From assembly GCA_964529035.1 (NCBI GenBank), contig CAZGUG010000001.1, forward strand, positions 30,650 through 94,649: a stretch of DNA of 64,000 nt, given 5' to 3'. Shown here one piece after another: positions 16,883 through 26,546 of this stretch. Both the position numbers and the translations under genes were made by a program. Within the stretch, counting starts at the first letter, position 1, and each line of letters begins with the position of its first letter. A model generated the notes under the pieces. It had not been told where the DNA came from. It was given only the letters and a program-made list of their open reading frames with translations, and did not search any database. This DNA comes from CAZGUG01 sp964529035. GTDB taxonomy: Bacteria > Bacillota > Clostridia > Ch29.

Positions 16883-18913
16883 ATGAGATTTGGAGACATG
16901 ATAGTAGCAATTCTGGTTATCTCGATAGTTATAATGATTATTATACCACTGCCTACAGGCCTGATAGATTTTTTGCTGACCTTTAACATAACTTTGTCGC
17001 TTCTCATACTGCTTATAGCCATGTATCTGACAGAGCCGTTGCAGTTTTCGATATTTCCGTCCATGCTGCTTTTGACCACGCTGCTTAGATTATCCCTCAA
17101 TGTATCTACTACACGGCTGATACTGAGGGATGCTGATGCAGGGCAGGTCATAAGGGCCTTCGGGGATTTTGTTGTCGGGGGCAACGCATTGGTGGGATTT
17201 ATAATATTTCTTATTATAGTAATTATTCAGTTTATCGTAATTACCAAGGGGGCGGAACGGGTCGCGGAAGTGGCGGCAAGGTTTACGCTGGATGCCATGC
17301 CGGGCAAACAGATGGCCATTGACGCGGACTTAAATGCGGGACTTATAAATGAAAACGAGGCCAAAGAGAGAAGGAAAAAGGTAGAAAGGTCTGCTGACTT
17401 TTACGGTGCAATGGACGGTGCAACCAAATTTGTCAAGGGAGATGCCATCGCCGGGATTATTATTACGCTGATAAATATTGGTGCCGGCCTGGTCATAGGA
17501 ATGATGCAAAGGGGTATGGATTTTCAAAGCGCGATTTCCACCTACTCGCTTCTGACGGTGGGTGACGGACTTGTAAGCCAGATACCCGCTCTGCTTATTT
17601 CTACATCCGCAGGTATTGTGGTTACAAAAACCGCTTCAGAGTCCAATCTGGGCAGCGAGATAACCAGGCAGTTGATTGCACAGCCGAGGGTAATGCATCT
17701 CTCGGCCGGGGTTCTTGCAGTTCTGGGGATGGTGCCGGCACTGCCCCAACTGCCGCTTTTTACAATGGCACTGCTGATGGCTGTTATGGGATTTTTGGTA
17801 AACAGGGCAGCTGCCGAAAGGGATATGGAAGACAGGGAGGAAATTGAGCCGGCGCGGCTTGAAGAATTGAGAAAGCCGGAAAACGTTATGGGCCTGCTCC
17901 AGGTAGACCCTATAGAAGTGGAGTTTGGATACGCAATAATACCGCTGGCTGATGTTAATCAGGGCGGCGATCTCCTGGACAGGGTGGTCATGATAAGAAG
18001 ACAGCTGGCCATAGAACTTGGGATGGTGGTACCGATAATCCGACTTAGGGATAATATACAGCTTGGTCCCAACAATTACATAATAAAAATAAAGGGAGTA
18101 GAAGTGGCAGACGGTGAACTGCAAATGGACGGGTTTTTGGCAATGGACCCCGGCACCGCCGAAGGCGAAATCGACGGTACAGAAACATTGGAGCCGGCCT
18201 TTGGTCTGCCTGCTAAATGGATTGGGGAAGAGGAAAGGGAAAAAGCAGAACTCCTCGGCTATACTGTGGTTGATCCGCCTACGGTTATATCCACCCATCT
18301 CACCGAAACGATAAAATCCCATGTACATGAACTGTTGGGCCGACAGGAAGTGAAAAAACTGGTGGATAACATAAAAGACAACTACCCCGCCCTTGTGGAT
18401 GAATTAATACCAAAGCAAATGACCTATGGAGAAGTACAAAAGGTTCTGAGCAATCTCTTAAAGGAAGGTGTTTCTATAAGGGACTTGGTGACCATTATGG
18501 AAACACTGGCCGATTATGCCGGTGTGACCCGTGACCCTGATATGCTGACCGAGTATGTAAGACAAGCCCTTGCCCGGACCATATCGAAAAAATTTATTCC
18601 CGGGAAAAAGGCAAAGGTGGTCACACTGGCACAGAACCTGGAGGACAAGATTATGGATTCAATACAGCAGACCGAACAGGGGAACTATATTACCCTTGAC
18701 CCGGCGGTGACCAAAGAAATAATAAACAACCTAACCAATCAATTGGAAAAGTTTAATCAGCTGGGGCAGCAGCCTATAGTACTCACATCACCGGTTGTTA
18801 GGCTGTATTTCAAAAAGCTTACCGAGCAGTTTATGCCAAAACTGGTGGTTCTGTCATACAATGAGCTGGATCCCGGTATAGAAATACAATCGATGGGGAT
18901 GGTGAACGCATAA
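16883..18913 (+). CDS. flhA: Flagellar export protein FlhA
   Basis: FlhA is the largest export-gate component, with about eight N-terminal transmembrane helices and a cytoplasmic docking domain for chaperone-substrate complexes. The 676-residue protein shows the FHIPEP-family sequence LRLSLNVSTTRLIL, RFTLDAMPGKQMAIDADLNAG and the cytoplasmic KFIPG and YLDP-like regions. Length is normal. Its stop (18911-18913) shares one base with the flhF start. Confidence 0.97.
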   Translation: MRFGDMIVAILVISIVIMIIIPLPTGLIDFLLTFNITLSLLILLIAMYLTEPLQFSIFPSMLLLTTLLRLSLNVSTTRLILRDADAGQVIRAFGDFVVGGNALVGFIIFLIIVIIQFIVITKGAERVAEVAARFTLDAMPGKQMAIDADLNAGLINENEAKERRKKVERSADFYGAMDGATKFVKGDAIAGIIITLINIGAGLVIGMMQRGMDFQSAISTYSLLTVGDGLVSQIPALLISTSAGIVVTKTASESNLGSEITRQLIAQPRVMHLSAGVLAVLGMVPALPQLPLFTMALLMAVMGFLVNRAAAERDMEDREEIEPARLEELRKPENVMGLLQVDPIEVEFGYAIIPLADVNQGGDLLDRVVMIRRQLAIELGMVVPIIRLRDNIQLGPNNYIIKIKGVEVADGELQMDGFLAMDPGTAEGEIDGTETLEPAFGLPAKWIGEEEREKAELLGYTVVDPPTVISTHLTETIKSHVHELLGRQEVKKLVDNIKDNYPALVDELIPKQMTYGEVQKVLSNLLKEGVSIRDLVTIMETLADYAGVTRDPDMLTEYVRQALARTISKKFIPGKKAKVVTLAQNLEDKIMDSIQQTEQGNYITLDPAVTKEIINNLTNQLEKFNQLGQQPIVLTSPVVRLYFKKLTEQFMPKLVVLSYNELDPGIEIQSMGMVNA

Positions 18914-20001
18914 TGAAGATGAAACGGTATGTAGGTCAATCGGTGGAAGAAGCACTGCAAAGGATTAAGAGCGAGATGGGAAACAATGCGGTAATTCTGA
19001 ACAAAAGAAGAATAAAGCCCGGGAAGGGTATATTTAAGATTTTCAAAAAACCTGTATATGAAATACTGGCGGCAATAGACGAGTACGAGTATAATGCCGG
19101 TCCAACCGATAAAAGCTCAGACAACGGGTATAGAGGGCTTGAAAAGAAGGTGGACAGGCTGAATACTTCTATAGATGCAATTATAAATAAAATGGCACCC
19201 GATGTCGGTGATGACCTGCCGGACAACCTGGCATCCTTTTATGCACTGATGAAGGATAACGATATAGACCCGGAGATTATCCATTTTATAATTGAGGGCG
19301 TAAAAAATAAAATCAATTTGAATACCGAATATGACAAGGAATACCTTTATTATAAATTCAAGCAGGAGATAGCTGCGTGTTTTAAAAAGGTTAAACCCAT
19401 CGAGCTGTCAAATGGAGAACCGGCGGTTGCAGTCTTTGTAGGACCTACGGGTGTCGGAAAAACAACAACACTGGCAAAATTGGCGGCGCATTATGCAGTT
19501 ATCATGAAGAAAAAGGTAGGAATAGTAACATGCGATACTTACAGAATAGCGGCGGTTGAGCAGCTTAAAACCTACAGCGAGATTATGAATGTCCCAATAA
19601 AGGTGATATACCAGCATGGGGATATAGAGGATGCAATGACTGAATTCAGGGATAAGGACGTTATACTTGTTGACACCGCCGGAGGAAGCCACAGGGATAA
19701 AATTAAACTTATGGAACTGAAAAAAACACTTAAAAAGGTGGGTAAACAGCAAACCTTCCTGGTTTTAAGCGCCGCAACGAATTATAAAAACTCGATGGAT
19801 ATTATCTCAAGCTATAATTTTTTAAAGGACTACAGGCTTCTCATTACAAAGATTGATGAGAGCATTTCAAACGGTATAATATTAAACCTTGCGGTTAAAA
19901 GCTCCAAAGCGCTATCCTACATAACAACCGGTCAGAACGTTCCCGATGACATTGAAAAGGTAGACGGTGAAAGAATAGCTTCCCTGATACTAAATGGTTA
20001 A
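18913..20001 (+). CDS. flhF: Flagellar biosynthesis GTPase FlhF
   Basis: FlhF is an SRP-family GTPase that sets flagellar position and number together with FlhG. The 362-residue product has the N-terminal MKRYVGQSVEEALQRIKSEMG (domain B), an N domain and a G domain with P-loop GPTGVGKTTTLAKLA (near residue 178), DTYRIAAVEQL, DTAGGSHRD and TKIDES. The start ATG 18913 overlaps flhA by one base. Confidence 0.95.
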   Translation: MKMKRYVGQSVEEALQRIKSEMGNNAVILNKRRIKPGKGIFKIFKKPVYEILAAIDEYEYNAGPTDKSSDNGYRGLEKKVDRLNTSIDAIINKMAPDVGDDLPDNLASFYALMKDNDIDPEIIHFIIEGVKNKINLNTEYDKEYLYYKFKQEIAACFKKVKPIELSNGEPAVAVFVGPTGVGKTTTLAKLAAHYAVIMKKKVGIVTCDTYRIAAVEQLKTYSEIMNVPIKVIYQHGDIEDAMTEFRDKDVILVDTAGGSHRDKIKLMELKKTLKKVGKQQTFLVLSAATNYKNSMDIISSYNFLKDYRLLITKIDESISNGIILNLAVKSSKALSYITTGQNVPDDIEKVDGERIASLILNG

Positions 20002-20025
20002 CAGTCAGGAAATGGGGGTTAAAGT

Positions 20026-20949
20026 ATGGCTAAAACAAGCCCAGGGATTGACCAGGCGGAAAACTTAAGAAAAATTGTAAGCGGTTTGAAGGAAAGATCT
20101 GAAAAAATAATAGAACGTTCTGTAAGAAAAACCAGAAAAAAAGCCAGGCTGATTGCAGTAACAAGCGGAAAGGGCGGAGTGGGAAAAACAAGCCTGACGG
20201 TAAATCTTGCCGTGCAGCTCGGCCAAAGAGGTTACAGGGTAATAGTCATTGACGGTGATTTGGGTCTTGCAAACGTGGAAGTAATGCTTGGGATAGTACC
20301 CAAATACAGTATGTATGAACTGGTCAACTCACAAAAGCGCCTTTCTGATATTATTACCGATGGTCCGGCCGGCATCAAGTTTATTTCAGGTGGAACCGGC
20401 ATTATTGAGATGGCCGGTTTGGAGCGGCAGAAATTTGATAAGATTTTACAATCACTGACTGCCCTTGACAATTATGCGGATTTTATTCTTATAGACACCG
20501 GGGCGGGAATCACAAAGGATGTAATGAAATTTGTGCTGGCAGTACAGGAGGTAATACTGGTTACAAGTTCGGAACCCACTTCTGTTACGGATGCTTATGC
20601 AGTTCTTAAGGTAATCAGTACCGGGAATACAGAATGCAGGGTGAAGATATTGACTAATATGGTAGACAGCCCTTCGGAGGCACGGGATATATATGCGCGA
20701 TTAAACACGGCAGCAAAAAAATTCCTCGGTACAGAGACTGAAAACCTTGGCTATCTGCAAAAGGATTCGGCTGTTAGTAAGGCGATAAAGAAGCAGATTC
20801 CGTTTTTGCTCGGTTATCCAAAAAGCCCGGCCTCGAAGGGAGTTAGAGAGATTACAGAGAGACTTATTGAAAACACCGAGTTAACCAGGGAACCCGAAGG
20901 GGTAAGACAGTTTTTAACCAGGATATACACGACTTTAAGTTCTTCGTAA
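20026..20949 (+). CDS. flhG: Flagellar number regulator FlhG (FleN/YlxH), MinD-like ATPase
   Basis: The 307-residue MinD/ParA-family ATPase has a deviant Walker A with both lysines (SGKGGVGKTSLTVNLAV, about residues 46-62), Walker B VIDGDLGLANVE and DTGAGI. The N-terminal DQAENLRKI (residues 9-17) matches the motif by which FlhG activates FlhF GTPase. The gene lies directly after flhF, its usual partner. GGGGGTT precedes ATG 20026. Confidence 0.94.
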   Translation: MAKTSPGIDQAENLRKIVSGLKERSEKIIERSVRKTRKKARLIAVTSGKGGVGKTSLTVNLAVQLGQRGYRVIVIDGDLGLANVEVMLGIVPKYSMYELVNSQKRLSDIITDGPAGIKFISGGTGIIEMAGLERQKFDKILQSLTALDNYADFILIDTGAGITKDVMKFVLAVQEVILVTSSEPTSVTDAYAVLKVISTGNTECRVKILTNMVDSPSEARDIYARLNTAAKKFLGTETENLGYLQKDSAVSKAIKKQIPFLLGYPKSPASKGVREITERLIENTELTREPEGVRQFLTRIYTTLSSS

Positions 20950-20970
20950 TGAAAGGCAGGTAGCAGCAAA

Positions 20971-21627
20971 GTGGATAACAGGATAAAGATTGGTGATAAA
21001 CTCTGTATAGTAATGAAAAGCAGAACCTCCGGAAAGGAAAGAATGTCGGTAAGTCAACTGTTGGAGGACTGCGGCGGCGGTGAATATATCATATCAACGC
21101 CGATTTCCAAGGGAAGGCTTATTCCCATACGGCCGGGTACCGAAATAAAACTGATATATTACAGGAAGAACGGCATATTCAGTTTTGGAGCAAAGGTTAC
21201 AGAAAGGAAGGGTGGGAGGCTTCCAACCATGAAAGTACAGGCACTGTCCGCCCCGCAAAGAACCCAAAGAAGGGACTATTACAGGTTAGAGGCCGTTTTG
21301 TCGGTTAAGGTGTATTATAGACCCGAACCGGAAAGCTCCGAGCTTGCGGTAATGGAATGTGTTACCCTGGATATAAGTGCCGGGGGCCTGAAGCTAGCTT
21401 CCGACGTTAATATTGAAGAGGATGAACATATCATATGCGAGATTAACATTCTGGATAAGGTGCTTTCAATAAACGGAAAGGTAATAAGAAATTTAGCCGT
21501 GTATAACCAGGAATACGAGTATGAATTGGGAGTGCAGTTTGTTGGACTGAACGAAAAAACCAGGCTTGAACTTATAAGCTTTATATTTGAGGAGGAAAGA
21601 AAACTAAAAAGAAAAGGACTGATATAG
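20971..21627 (+). CDS. YcgR/YpfA-type PilZ domain flagellar brake protein
   Basis: The 218-residue protein has an N-terminal YcgR-like domain and a C-terminal PilZ domain. The c-di-GMP binding motif is visible as RRDYYRLEAVL (about residue 94, fitting RxxxR) and DISAGGLKLA (fitting D/NxSxxG, about residue 133). Such proteins bind the motor or stator and slow rotation when c-di-GMP is high. The start is GTG near 20971, after GGCAGGTAG. Placement within the che/fla operon supports motility control. Confidence 0.9.
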   Translation: MDNRIKIGDKLCIVMKSRTSGKERMSVSQLLEDCGGGEYIISTPISKGRLIPIRPGTEIKLIYYRKNGIFSFGAKVTERKGGRLPTMKVQALSAPQRTQRRDYYRLEAVLSVKVYYRPEPESSELAVMECVTLDISAGGLKLASDVNIEEDEHIICEINILDKVLSINGKVIRNLAVYNQEYEYELGVQFVGLNEKTRLELISFIFEEERKLKRKGLI

Positions 21628-22710
21628 TTGCACAGAATAAGGGTCATGATAGTGGACGATTCGGCCTATATGAGACAGTTAATTGCGGGAATGCTGGAAA
21701 AACACAAAAATATTCAGGTAGTTGCAAGGGCGAGAAATGGAATGGAAGCCCTGGAGAAAATAGAGCAGGAAATAATAGACGTAATTACAATGGATATCGA
21801 AATGCCCGGGATGAACGGGCTTGAAGTACTCGAGCGCATTATGAGTACAAAACAAATACCCGTGGTTATGTTAAGCAGTTTTATTAAAAACAGAGCCTCA
21901 GAAACCATAGAAGCCCTGAATCTTGGAGCCGTTGACTTTATAACAAAACCTTCCAATATACTGGATTTGAGTACCAAAAAGCTGGAGGCGGAGCTTGTAG
22001 AAAAGATTACGGTAGCCTCAGGGGCAAAGCTTGTAGGCGGCACAGCATACCGGCAGCCTCCCAGAAGGCCGGCGGATGAAACAAAGGCGGGCAGTTTGCC
22101 TTTGAAAAACATAATTGCGATAGGCACCTCGACGGGAGGGCCAAGGGCGCTGCAGCAGGTAATACCGGTTATACCGGGGAATCTAGACGGAGCGGTACTG
22201 GTAGTACAGCATATGCCGCCGGGATTTACAAAATCCCTGGCCGAAAGGCTGGATTCGATAAGCAGATTAAGAGTAAAGGAAGCGGAGGACGGTGAAACTG
22301 TAAAAACGGGGTTTTGCTATATAGCACCGGGGGATATGCATATGCGCATATTTCAAAAGTCTGAGGAAGGGGAATGTATTATCAAACTGGACAGGGGGGA
22401 GCTTGTCCGGGGGCACAGGCCTTCGGTGGATGTGTTGTTTGAATCCTTAACAGGGGTGCAGATTTACAGTGCTGTGGCTGTCATTATGACTGGAATGGGG
22501 AACGATGGAGCCCGAGGCATTGCAAAGCTGAAACAAAAAAGGGGCTGGCCTACAATTGCGCAGGATGAAAAATCATCGGTTGTGTTCGGAATGCCGGCTT
22601 CAGCAATAAAACTGGGTGCCATAGACAAGGTAGCAGCCCTTGACGATATAGGGCAGGAAATTCTTAAAAGTCTGGAGGTGTTGTCAAATGGACCCAAATC
22701 AGTTTCTTGA
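21628..22710 (+). CDS. cheB: Chemotaxis methylesterase/response regulator CheB
   Basis: CheB removes methyl groups from, and deamidates, chemoreceptors. The 360-residue protein has an N-terminal receiver domain (Asp10, Asp11, phospho-acceptor Asp56 in ITMDIEMPGMNG) and a C-terminal methylesterase with triad residues visible in GTSTGGPRAL (Ser), VVQHMPPGFT (His) and GMGNDGARG (Asp). The start TTG 21628 directly follows the PilZ gene stop. Its end overlaps cheA by 23 bases. No cheR partner is found in this window. Confidence 0.95.
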   Translation: MHRIRVMIVDDSAYMRQLIAGMLEKHKNIQVVARARNGMEALEKIEQEIIDVITMDIEMPGMNGLEVLERIMSTKQIPVVMLSSFIKNRASETIEALNLGAVDFITKPSNILDLSTKKLEAELVEKITVASGAKLVGGTAYRQPPRRPADETKAGSLPLKNIIAIGTSTGGPRALQQVIPVIPGNLDGAVLVVQHMPPGFTKSLAERLDSISRLRVKEAEDGETVKTGFCYIAPGDMHMRIFQKSEEGECIIKLDRGELVRGHRPSVDVLFESLTGVQIYSAVAVIMTGMGNDGARGIAKLKQKRGWPTIAQDEKSSVVFGMPASAIKLGAIDKVAALDDIGQEILKSLEVLSNGPKSVS

Positions 22711-24664
22711 TATTTTTCTTGAAGAATCAAACGAACACTTGGAAAGTTTGAACAACTGCCTGCTGGAATTGGAGAGAAACCCCGCAGACAGGGAAGTGCT
22801 GGATGAAATATTCAGAATATCCCACACCATTAAAGGTATGGCAGGTACCATGGGGTTTAACAGGACAGCGGAACTCACCCATGAAATGGAAAACCTTCTG
22901 GATGATATCAGAAAGCATAAAATCAGTGTGGATACGGGTTTGGTGGACCTATTATTTGAATGCCTTGACGAGCTGCAAATCATAATAAACACAATTGCAC
23001 TGGAGGGCGTTGAAGGCGATAAAGAAGTATCCTTACTGATAAATAGGTTAAGAAAGGTTCTTAACAAGGAGGAAATTAAGGTAGAAACCGAAGACAGCGG
23101 ACAAAAAAATGATATGGAACTGAATATGCATGAAAGCGGAGTGGTCAGCAAGGCAAAACAGCAGGGGTTCAACTGTTTCATAATCGAAGTGAGGCTGGAC
23201 AAAAGCTGCATGCTGAAATCCGCCAGGGCATTCGTGATATTCAATACTCTGGAGAAAAAGGGCGAAATAATCAAATCGTATCCAAGCGTGGAAGACATCG
23301 AAGACGAAAGATTTAATGACTTATTGAAACTGGTTCTGATAAGCAGGGATAGTATGGATGAAATCCGGAAGAGCCTGGATTTAGTTTCGGAAATTTCAGA
23401 TATAAAAATTCACGAAACAAATATTCCGGACGAAATTGACAATATCAATGTAAATGAAGAGACTGCGGGTGTTTCATCCGGAGGGCCGGAGGACAGGAGC
23501 CTCGCCAAAAAAAGTATTACCGGAAAGACGGTCAGGGTTGATATTGAAAGACTGGACAATCTTATGAATCTGGTCAGCGAATTAATAATTATTAAAACAC
23601 GGCTTGAGGAAAACAAGGGTGACGAAGGCAGCGGCGGTGATACAGAAGCCCTTGAATATCTTGAAAGGATTACGACCAATCTGCATGATGCAGTAATGAA
23701 AGTAAGAATGGTTCCTATTGAAAGGGTATTCAACAGGTTTCCCCGAATGGTAAGGGACCTGTCCAAGGACCTGGGTAAAAGGATTAAGTTGTATATGTAC
23801 GGGGAAGAAACCGAGGTTGACAGGACAGTAATTGATGAAATAGGAGACCCTTTAATACACCTGATACGTAATTCAATAGACCACGGAATTGAGCAGGTGG
23901 ACGAAAGGAATAGGCTGGGGAAACCATCAGAGGGTAAAGTAACCCTCAGGGCGTTCCATGACGGGAATACGGTAGTAATAGAAGTGGAAGATGACGGTAA
24001 GGGAATAGATGTGAAGAAAGTTTCAAACAAGGCGGTTGAATTGGATTTATACAGCAGACAGCAGATAGAGCAGTTAAGCCACGAAGAACTGACAAATCTG
24101 ATATTTTACCCCGGTTTCAGCACATCCTTGTCAGTTTCCGATCTTTCGGGCAGAGGCGTAGGACTTGATGTTGTAAAAACCAAAATAGAATCCCTGGGTG
24201 GAATGGTAGAGGTGGAAAGCGAACCGGATATAGGGACAAAGTTTGTAATAAGGCTGCCGCTGACTTTGGCAATTATACAGGCGCTGCTGGTCAGCCTGGG
24301 TAGAGAGAGCTATGCAATTCCGCTGAGTTCCATAAAGGAAATTGTGACAATGGAACATACCGAAACAAAAAAAGTACAGGATAGGGAGGTAGTAATGTTA
24401 AGGGGCGAACTGCTGCCCGTAGTAAGGCTGGATAAGGAACTGGAAGTGGAAGAAAGAAGTGATATGGGAAACCAGATGACGGTGGTAGTTGTTAAAAAAG
24501 GTGAAAAGCTGGCCGGAATGGTAGTGGACAGTCTGATTGGACAGCAGGAAATTGTAATAAAGGCCCTGGGCAAATACCTGGTCGGAATAAAACATATTGC
24601 AGGGGCTACTATCCTGGGTGACGGCAGAGTCTCATTAATACTGGACACCAATCAATTCTTCTAG
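22688..24664 (+). CDS. cheA: Chemotaxis histidine kinase CheA
   Basis: CheA autophosphorylates under receptor control and passes phosphate to CheY and CheB. The 658-residue product has P1 Hpt with His46 (RISHTIKGMAGTMGF), a region with P2-like character (about 155-240), P3 dimerisation, P4 ATPase with N box HLIRNSIDHGIE and G boxes VEDDGKGIDVKK and LSGRGVGLDVVK, and a C-terminal CheW-like P5. GGAGG at 22675 serves ATG 22688, inside cheB. Confidence 0.97.
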   Translation: MDPNQFLDIFLEESNEHLESLNNCLLELERNPADREVLDEIFRISHTIKGMAGTMGFNRTAELTHEMENLLDDIRKHKISVDTGLVDLLFECLDELQIIINTIALEGVEGDKEVSLLINRLRKVLNKEEIKVETEDSGQKNDMELNMHESGVVSKAKQQGFNCFIIEVRLDKSCMLKSARAFVIFNTLEKKGEIIKSYPSVEDIEDERFNDLLKLVLISRDSMDEIRKSLDLVSEISDIKIHETNIPDEIDNINVNEETAGVSSGGPEDRSLAKKSITGKTVRVDIERLDNLMNLVSELIIIKTRLEENKGDEGSGGDTEALEYLERITTNLHDAVMKVRMVPIERVFNRFPRMVRDLSKDLGKRIKLYMYGEETEVDRTVIDEIGDPLIHLIRNSIDHGIEQVDERNRLGKPSEGKVTLRAFHDGNTVVIEVEDDGKGIDVKKVSNKAVELDLYSRQQIEQLSHEELTNLIFYPGFSTSLSVSDLSGRGVGLDVVKTKIESLGGMVEVESEPDIGTKFVIRLPLTLAIIQALLVSLGRESYAIPLSSIKEIVTMEHTETKKVQDREVVMLRGELLPVVRLDKELEVEERSDMGNQMTVVVVKKGEKLAGMVVDSLIGQQEIVIKALGKYLVGIKHIAGATILGDGRVSLILDTNQFF

Positions 24665-24682
24665 CGATAAGGAGTGATTTTG

Positions 24683-25108
24683 ATGGCCGAGAAACAGTAT
24701 GTGGTTTTTAATCTGGACGGGCAGGAGTTTGCTGTTGACATAAACAGGGTAAAAACAATAGAGAAGGTTACTCCGATCACGAGGGTTCCGGGTTCCTTGG
24801 ACTTTATAATGGGAGTAATAAACCTAAGGGGCGAGGTAATACCCGTTATAGATATGAGAAGAAGGATGGGGATGAAGCCCGGAAAGTTCAACGACGAGAG
24901 TAGGATTATCATAGTAGTGGTAAATGACATGGAAGTGGGAATGACCGCCGATTCCGCCAATGAAGTGATAAATATTGAAGACGACCAGGTAGAAAACAAT
25001 ATGGAATTTTCGCGTAATATTGATGACAGCTTTGTTGAAGGGGTAGGAAAAGCAGAAAAGAGGATAGTTGTTATTCTAAATCTGGAAAGGATACTCAAAA
25101 TTGATTAG
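24683..25108 (+). CDS. cheW: Chemotaxis adaptor CheW
   Basis: CheW couples receptors to CheA. The 141-residue product has the standard fold, including KQYVVFNLDGQEFAVDINRV, ITRVPGSLDFIMGVINLRG and VIPVIDMRRRMG. A GTG at 24674 lies inside the ribosome site AAGGAG, so ATG 24683 is preferred. It starts 18 bases after cheA. Confidence 0.95.
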   Translation: MAEKQYVVFNLDGQEFAVDINRVKTIEKVTPITRVPGSLDFIMGVINLRGEVIPVIDMRRRMGMKPGKFNDESRIIIVVVNDMEVGMTADSANEVINIEDDQVENNMEFSRNIDDSFVEGVGKAEKRIVVILNLERILKID

Positions 25109-25128
25109 CGGATCGGAGGTGTCTGAAT

Positions 25129-25743
25129 GTGACAGTAAACTATGAAAACCTTAATTCCATGCAGATAGATGTGTTTAAAGAGCTTGGCAATATTGGCGCA
25201 GGCAATGCGGTAACCGCCCTGTCAAAGATGTTGAACAAAAAGGTCAATATGGAAGTACCAAAGGTCAGGATATTGGAATTCAAAGAGGTGCCGGAACTGC
25301 TGAACGGTGCCGAAATGCCGGTTGCGGGAATATATTTCCGGGTACAGGGGGATATTTCGGGAAACATTATGTTCATTATTCCCGAGGATTCATCAAAAAC
25401 ACTGATTAATATGCTTATGGGAACCTGCCGGGACCGGGCTGAATTCGATGAAATGGACAGATCCGCCCTTGAGGAAATTGGAAACATTCTGGCCGGGTCC
25501 TACATATCATCCTTATCTGCATTGGCGGATATGAAAATTACAATATCGGTACCGGCCCTGGCCATCGATATGGTGGGCGCAGTATTAAGCGTTCCAATAA
25601 TTCAATTCGGTCAAATGGGTGACAGTGTAATGCTTATTGAAACCCGTTTTTTCGAAGGTGATACGCAGGTAAAGGGATATTTTTTGCTTATCCCGGATAT
25701 GGGTTCATTTACCAAATTATTGGAAAAGTTAGGAGTAGCGTAA
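25129..25743 (+). CDS. cheC: CheY-P phosphatase CheC
   Basis: CheC dephosphorylates CheY-P and binds CheD, giving a feedback loop on adaptation. The 204-residue protein carries two copies of the phosphatase helix with Glu and Asn: FKELGNIGAGNAVTALSKML (near residue 15) and ALEEIGNILAGSYISSLSAL (near 121). The start is GTG 25129 with CGGAGGTG about 8 bases upstream. cheD follows after 2 bases. Confidence 0.95.
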   Translation: MTVNYENLNSMQIDVFKELGNIGAGNAVTALSKMLNKKVNMEVPKVRILEFKEVPELLNGAEMPVAGIYFRVQGDISGNIMFIIPEDSSKTLINMLMGTCRDRAEFDEMDRSALEEIGNILAGSYISSLSALADMKITISVPALAIDMVGAVLSVPIIQFGQMGDSVMLIETRFFEGDTQVKGYFLLIPDMGSFTKLLEKLGVA

Positions 25744-25745
25744 TT

Positions 25746-26234
25746 ATGAAAGAAAAGATAACAAAAATAGGGATGGCTGAAGTAAGTGCGGCAAAACATC
25801 CTGCTGTACTCATAACCCTCGGCCTTGGCTCCTGTGTGGGGATTTGTCTGTACGACAAAGCAAAAAAAGTGGTTGGAATGGCACATATTATGCTGCCTTC
25901 AAGCAGGGAGATTAAAAACAACAATAATAAAGCCAAATTTGCAGATACTGCAGTGGAACTGCTTTTAGAAGACATGCTCGGTTTAGGGGCACAAAGACAC
26001 CGGATAACAGCAAAAATTGCCGGAGGAGCGCAGATGTTTTCCTTCAGTTCTGCAAACGAGCTTATGAAAATAGGAGAGCGGAATGTACAGGCTGTTAAAT
26101 CGGAACTTGTAAGGCTGTCAATACCTGTCATAGCCGAGGATGTTGGGGGAAACTATGGGAGGACAATCGAGTTTTATTCAGAAAACGGTGACCTCGGTAT
26201 AAAGACAATAGGGCATGGAATACATGTAATTTAG
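25746..26234 (+). CDS. cheD: Chemoreceptor glutamine deamidase CheD
   Basis: CheD deamidates receptor glutamines and activates CheC. The 162-residue product has the catalytic Cys in LGLGSCVGICLYD (near residue 34) and His in VVGMAHIMLPSS (near 50), plus GGAQMFSF and VGGNYGRTIEF. Spacing of 2 bases from cheC fits their known partnership. Confidence 0.95.
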   Translation: MKEKITKIGMAEVSAAKHPAVLITLGLGSCVGICLYDKAKKVVGMAHIMLPSSREIKNNNNKAKFADTAVELLLEDMLGLGAQRHRITAKIAGGAQMFSFSSANELMKIGERNVQAVKSELVRLSIPVIAEDVGGNYGRTIEFYSENGDLGIKTIGHGIHVI

Positions 26235-26244
26235 GTGATGAGTG

Positions 26245-26541
26245 ATGAAAAAACATAAAGAAATACCAATATACTTTTCTTTGGCTGCAGCAGTAATCAC
26301 AATAATTATGTCCATAATAAACAGGATAACAATAATTAGGACCGTGTTAAGAATTATACCGGCTGCTTCGATATTTTATATACTGGGTTTATTATTCTCA
26401 AAAACGGTACTTAAAGACATAAGCAGTAAACCTGAAAAGTACGAAAGCATTGATATAGCTGCTGATGAAGATGAAGAGTTCCAAGAGCTTGAACTGCCGG
26501 TCGTTGATGAGGCCGAGAGGAAAGTAGTCGGTAGGGGGTAG
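26245..26541 (+). CDS. Small two-helix membrane protein between cheD and sigD, unknown function
   Basis: The protein of about 98 residues has two hydrophobic segments (about residues 8-27, YFSLAAAVITIIMSIINRI, and 32-52, LRIIPAASIFYILGLLFS) and a C-terminal acidic cytoplasmic tail (IDIAADEDEEFQELELPVVDE). GGTGATGAG precedes ATG 26245; a GTG at 26242 is also in frame. It lies 10 bases after cheD and 5 before sigD, so it is surely co-expressed with them. I do not recognise a characterised family. The location suggests a motility-linked role. Confidence 0.7.
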   Translation: MKKHKEIPIYFSLAAAVITIIMSIINRITIIRTVLRIIPAASIFYILGLLFSKTVLKDISSKPEKYESIDIAADEDEEFQELELPVVDEAERKVVGRG

Positions 26542-26546
26542 ACCTG

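Noticed and set aside
22699..24030. Two minus-strand frames of about 200 codons opposite cheA
   Set aside because: Both are Ser/Leu/Phe/Ile-rich antisense shadows of an intact CheA with all its motifs.
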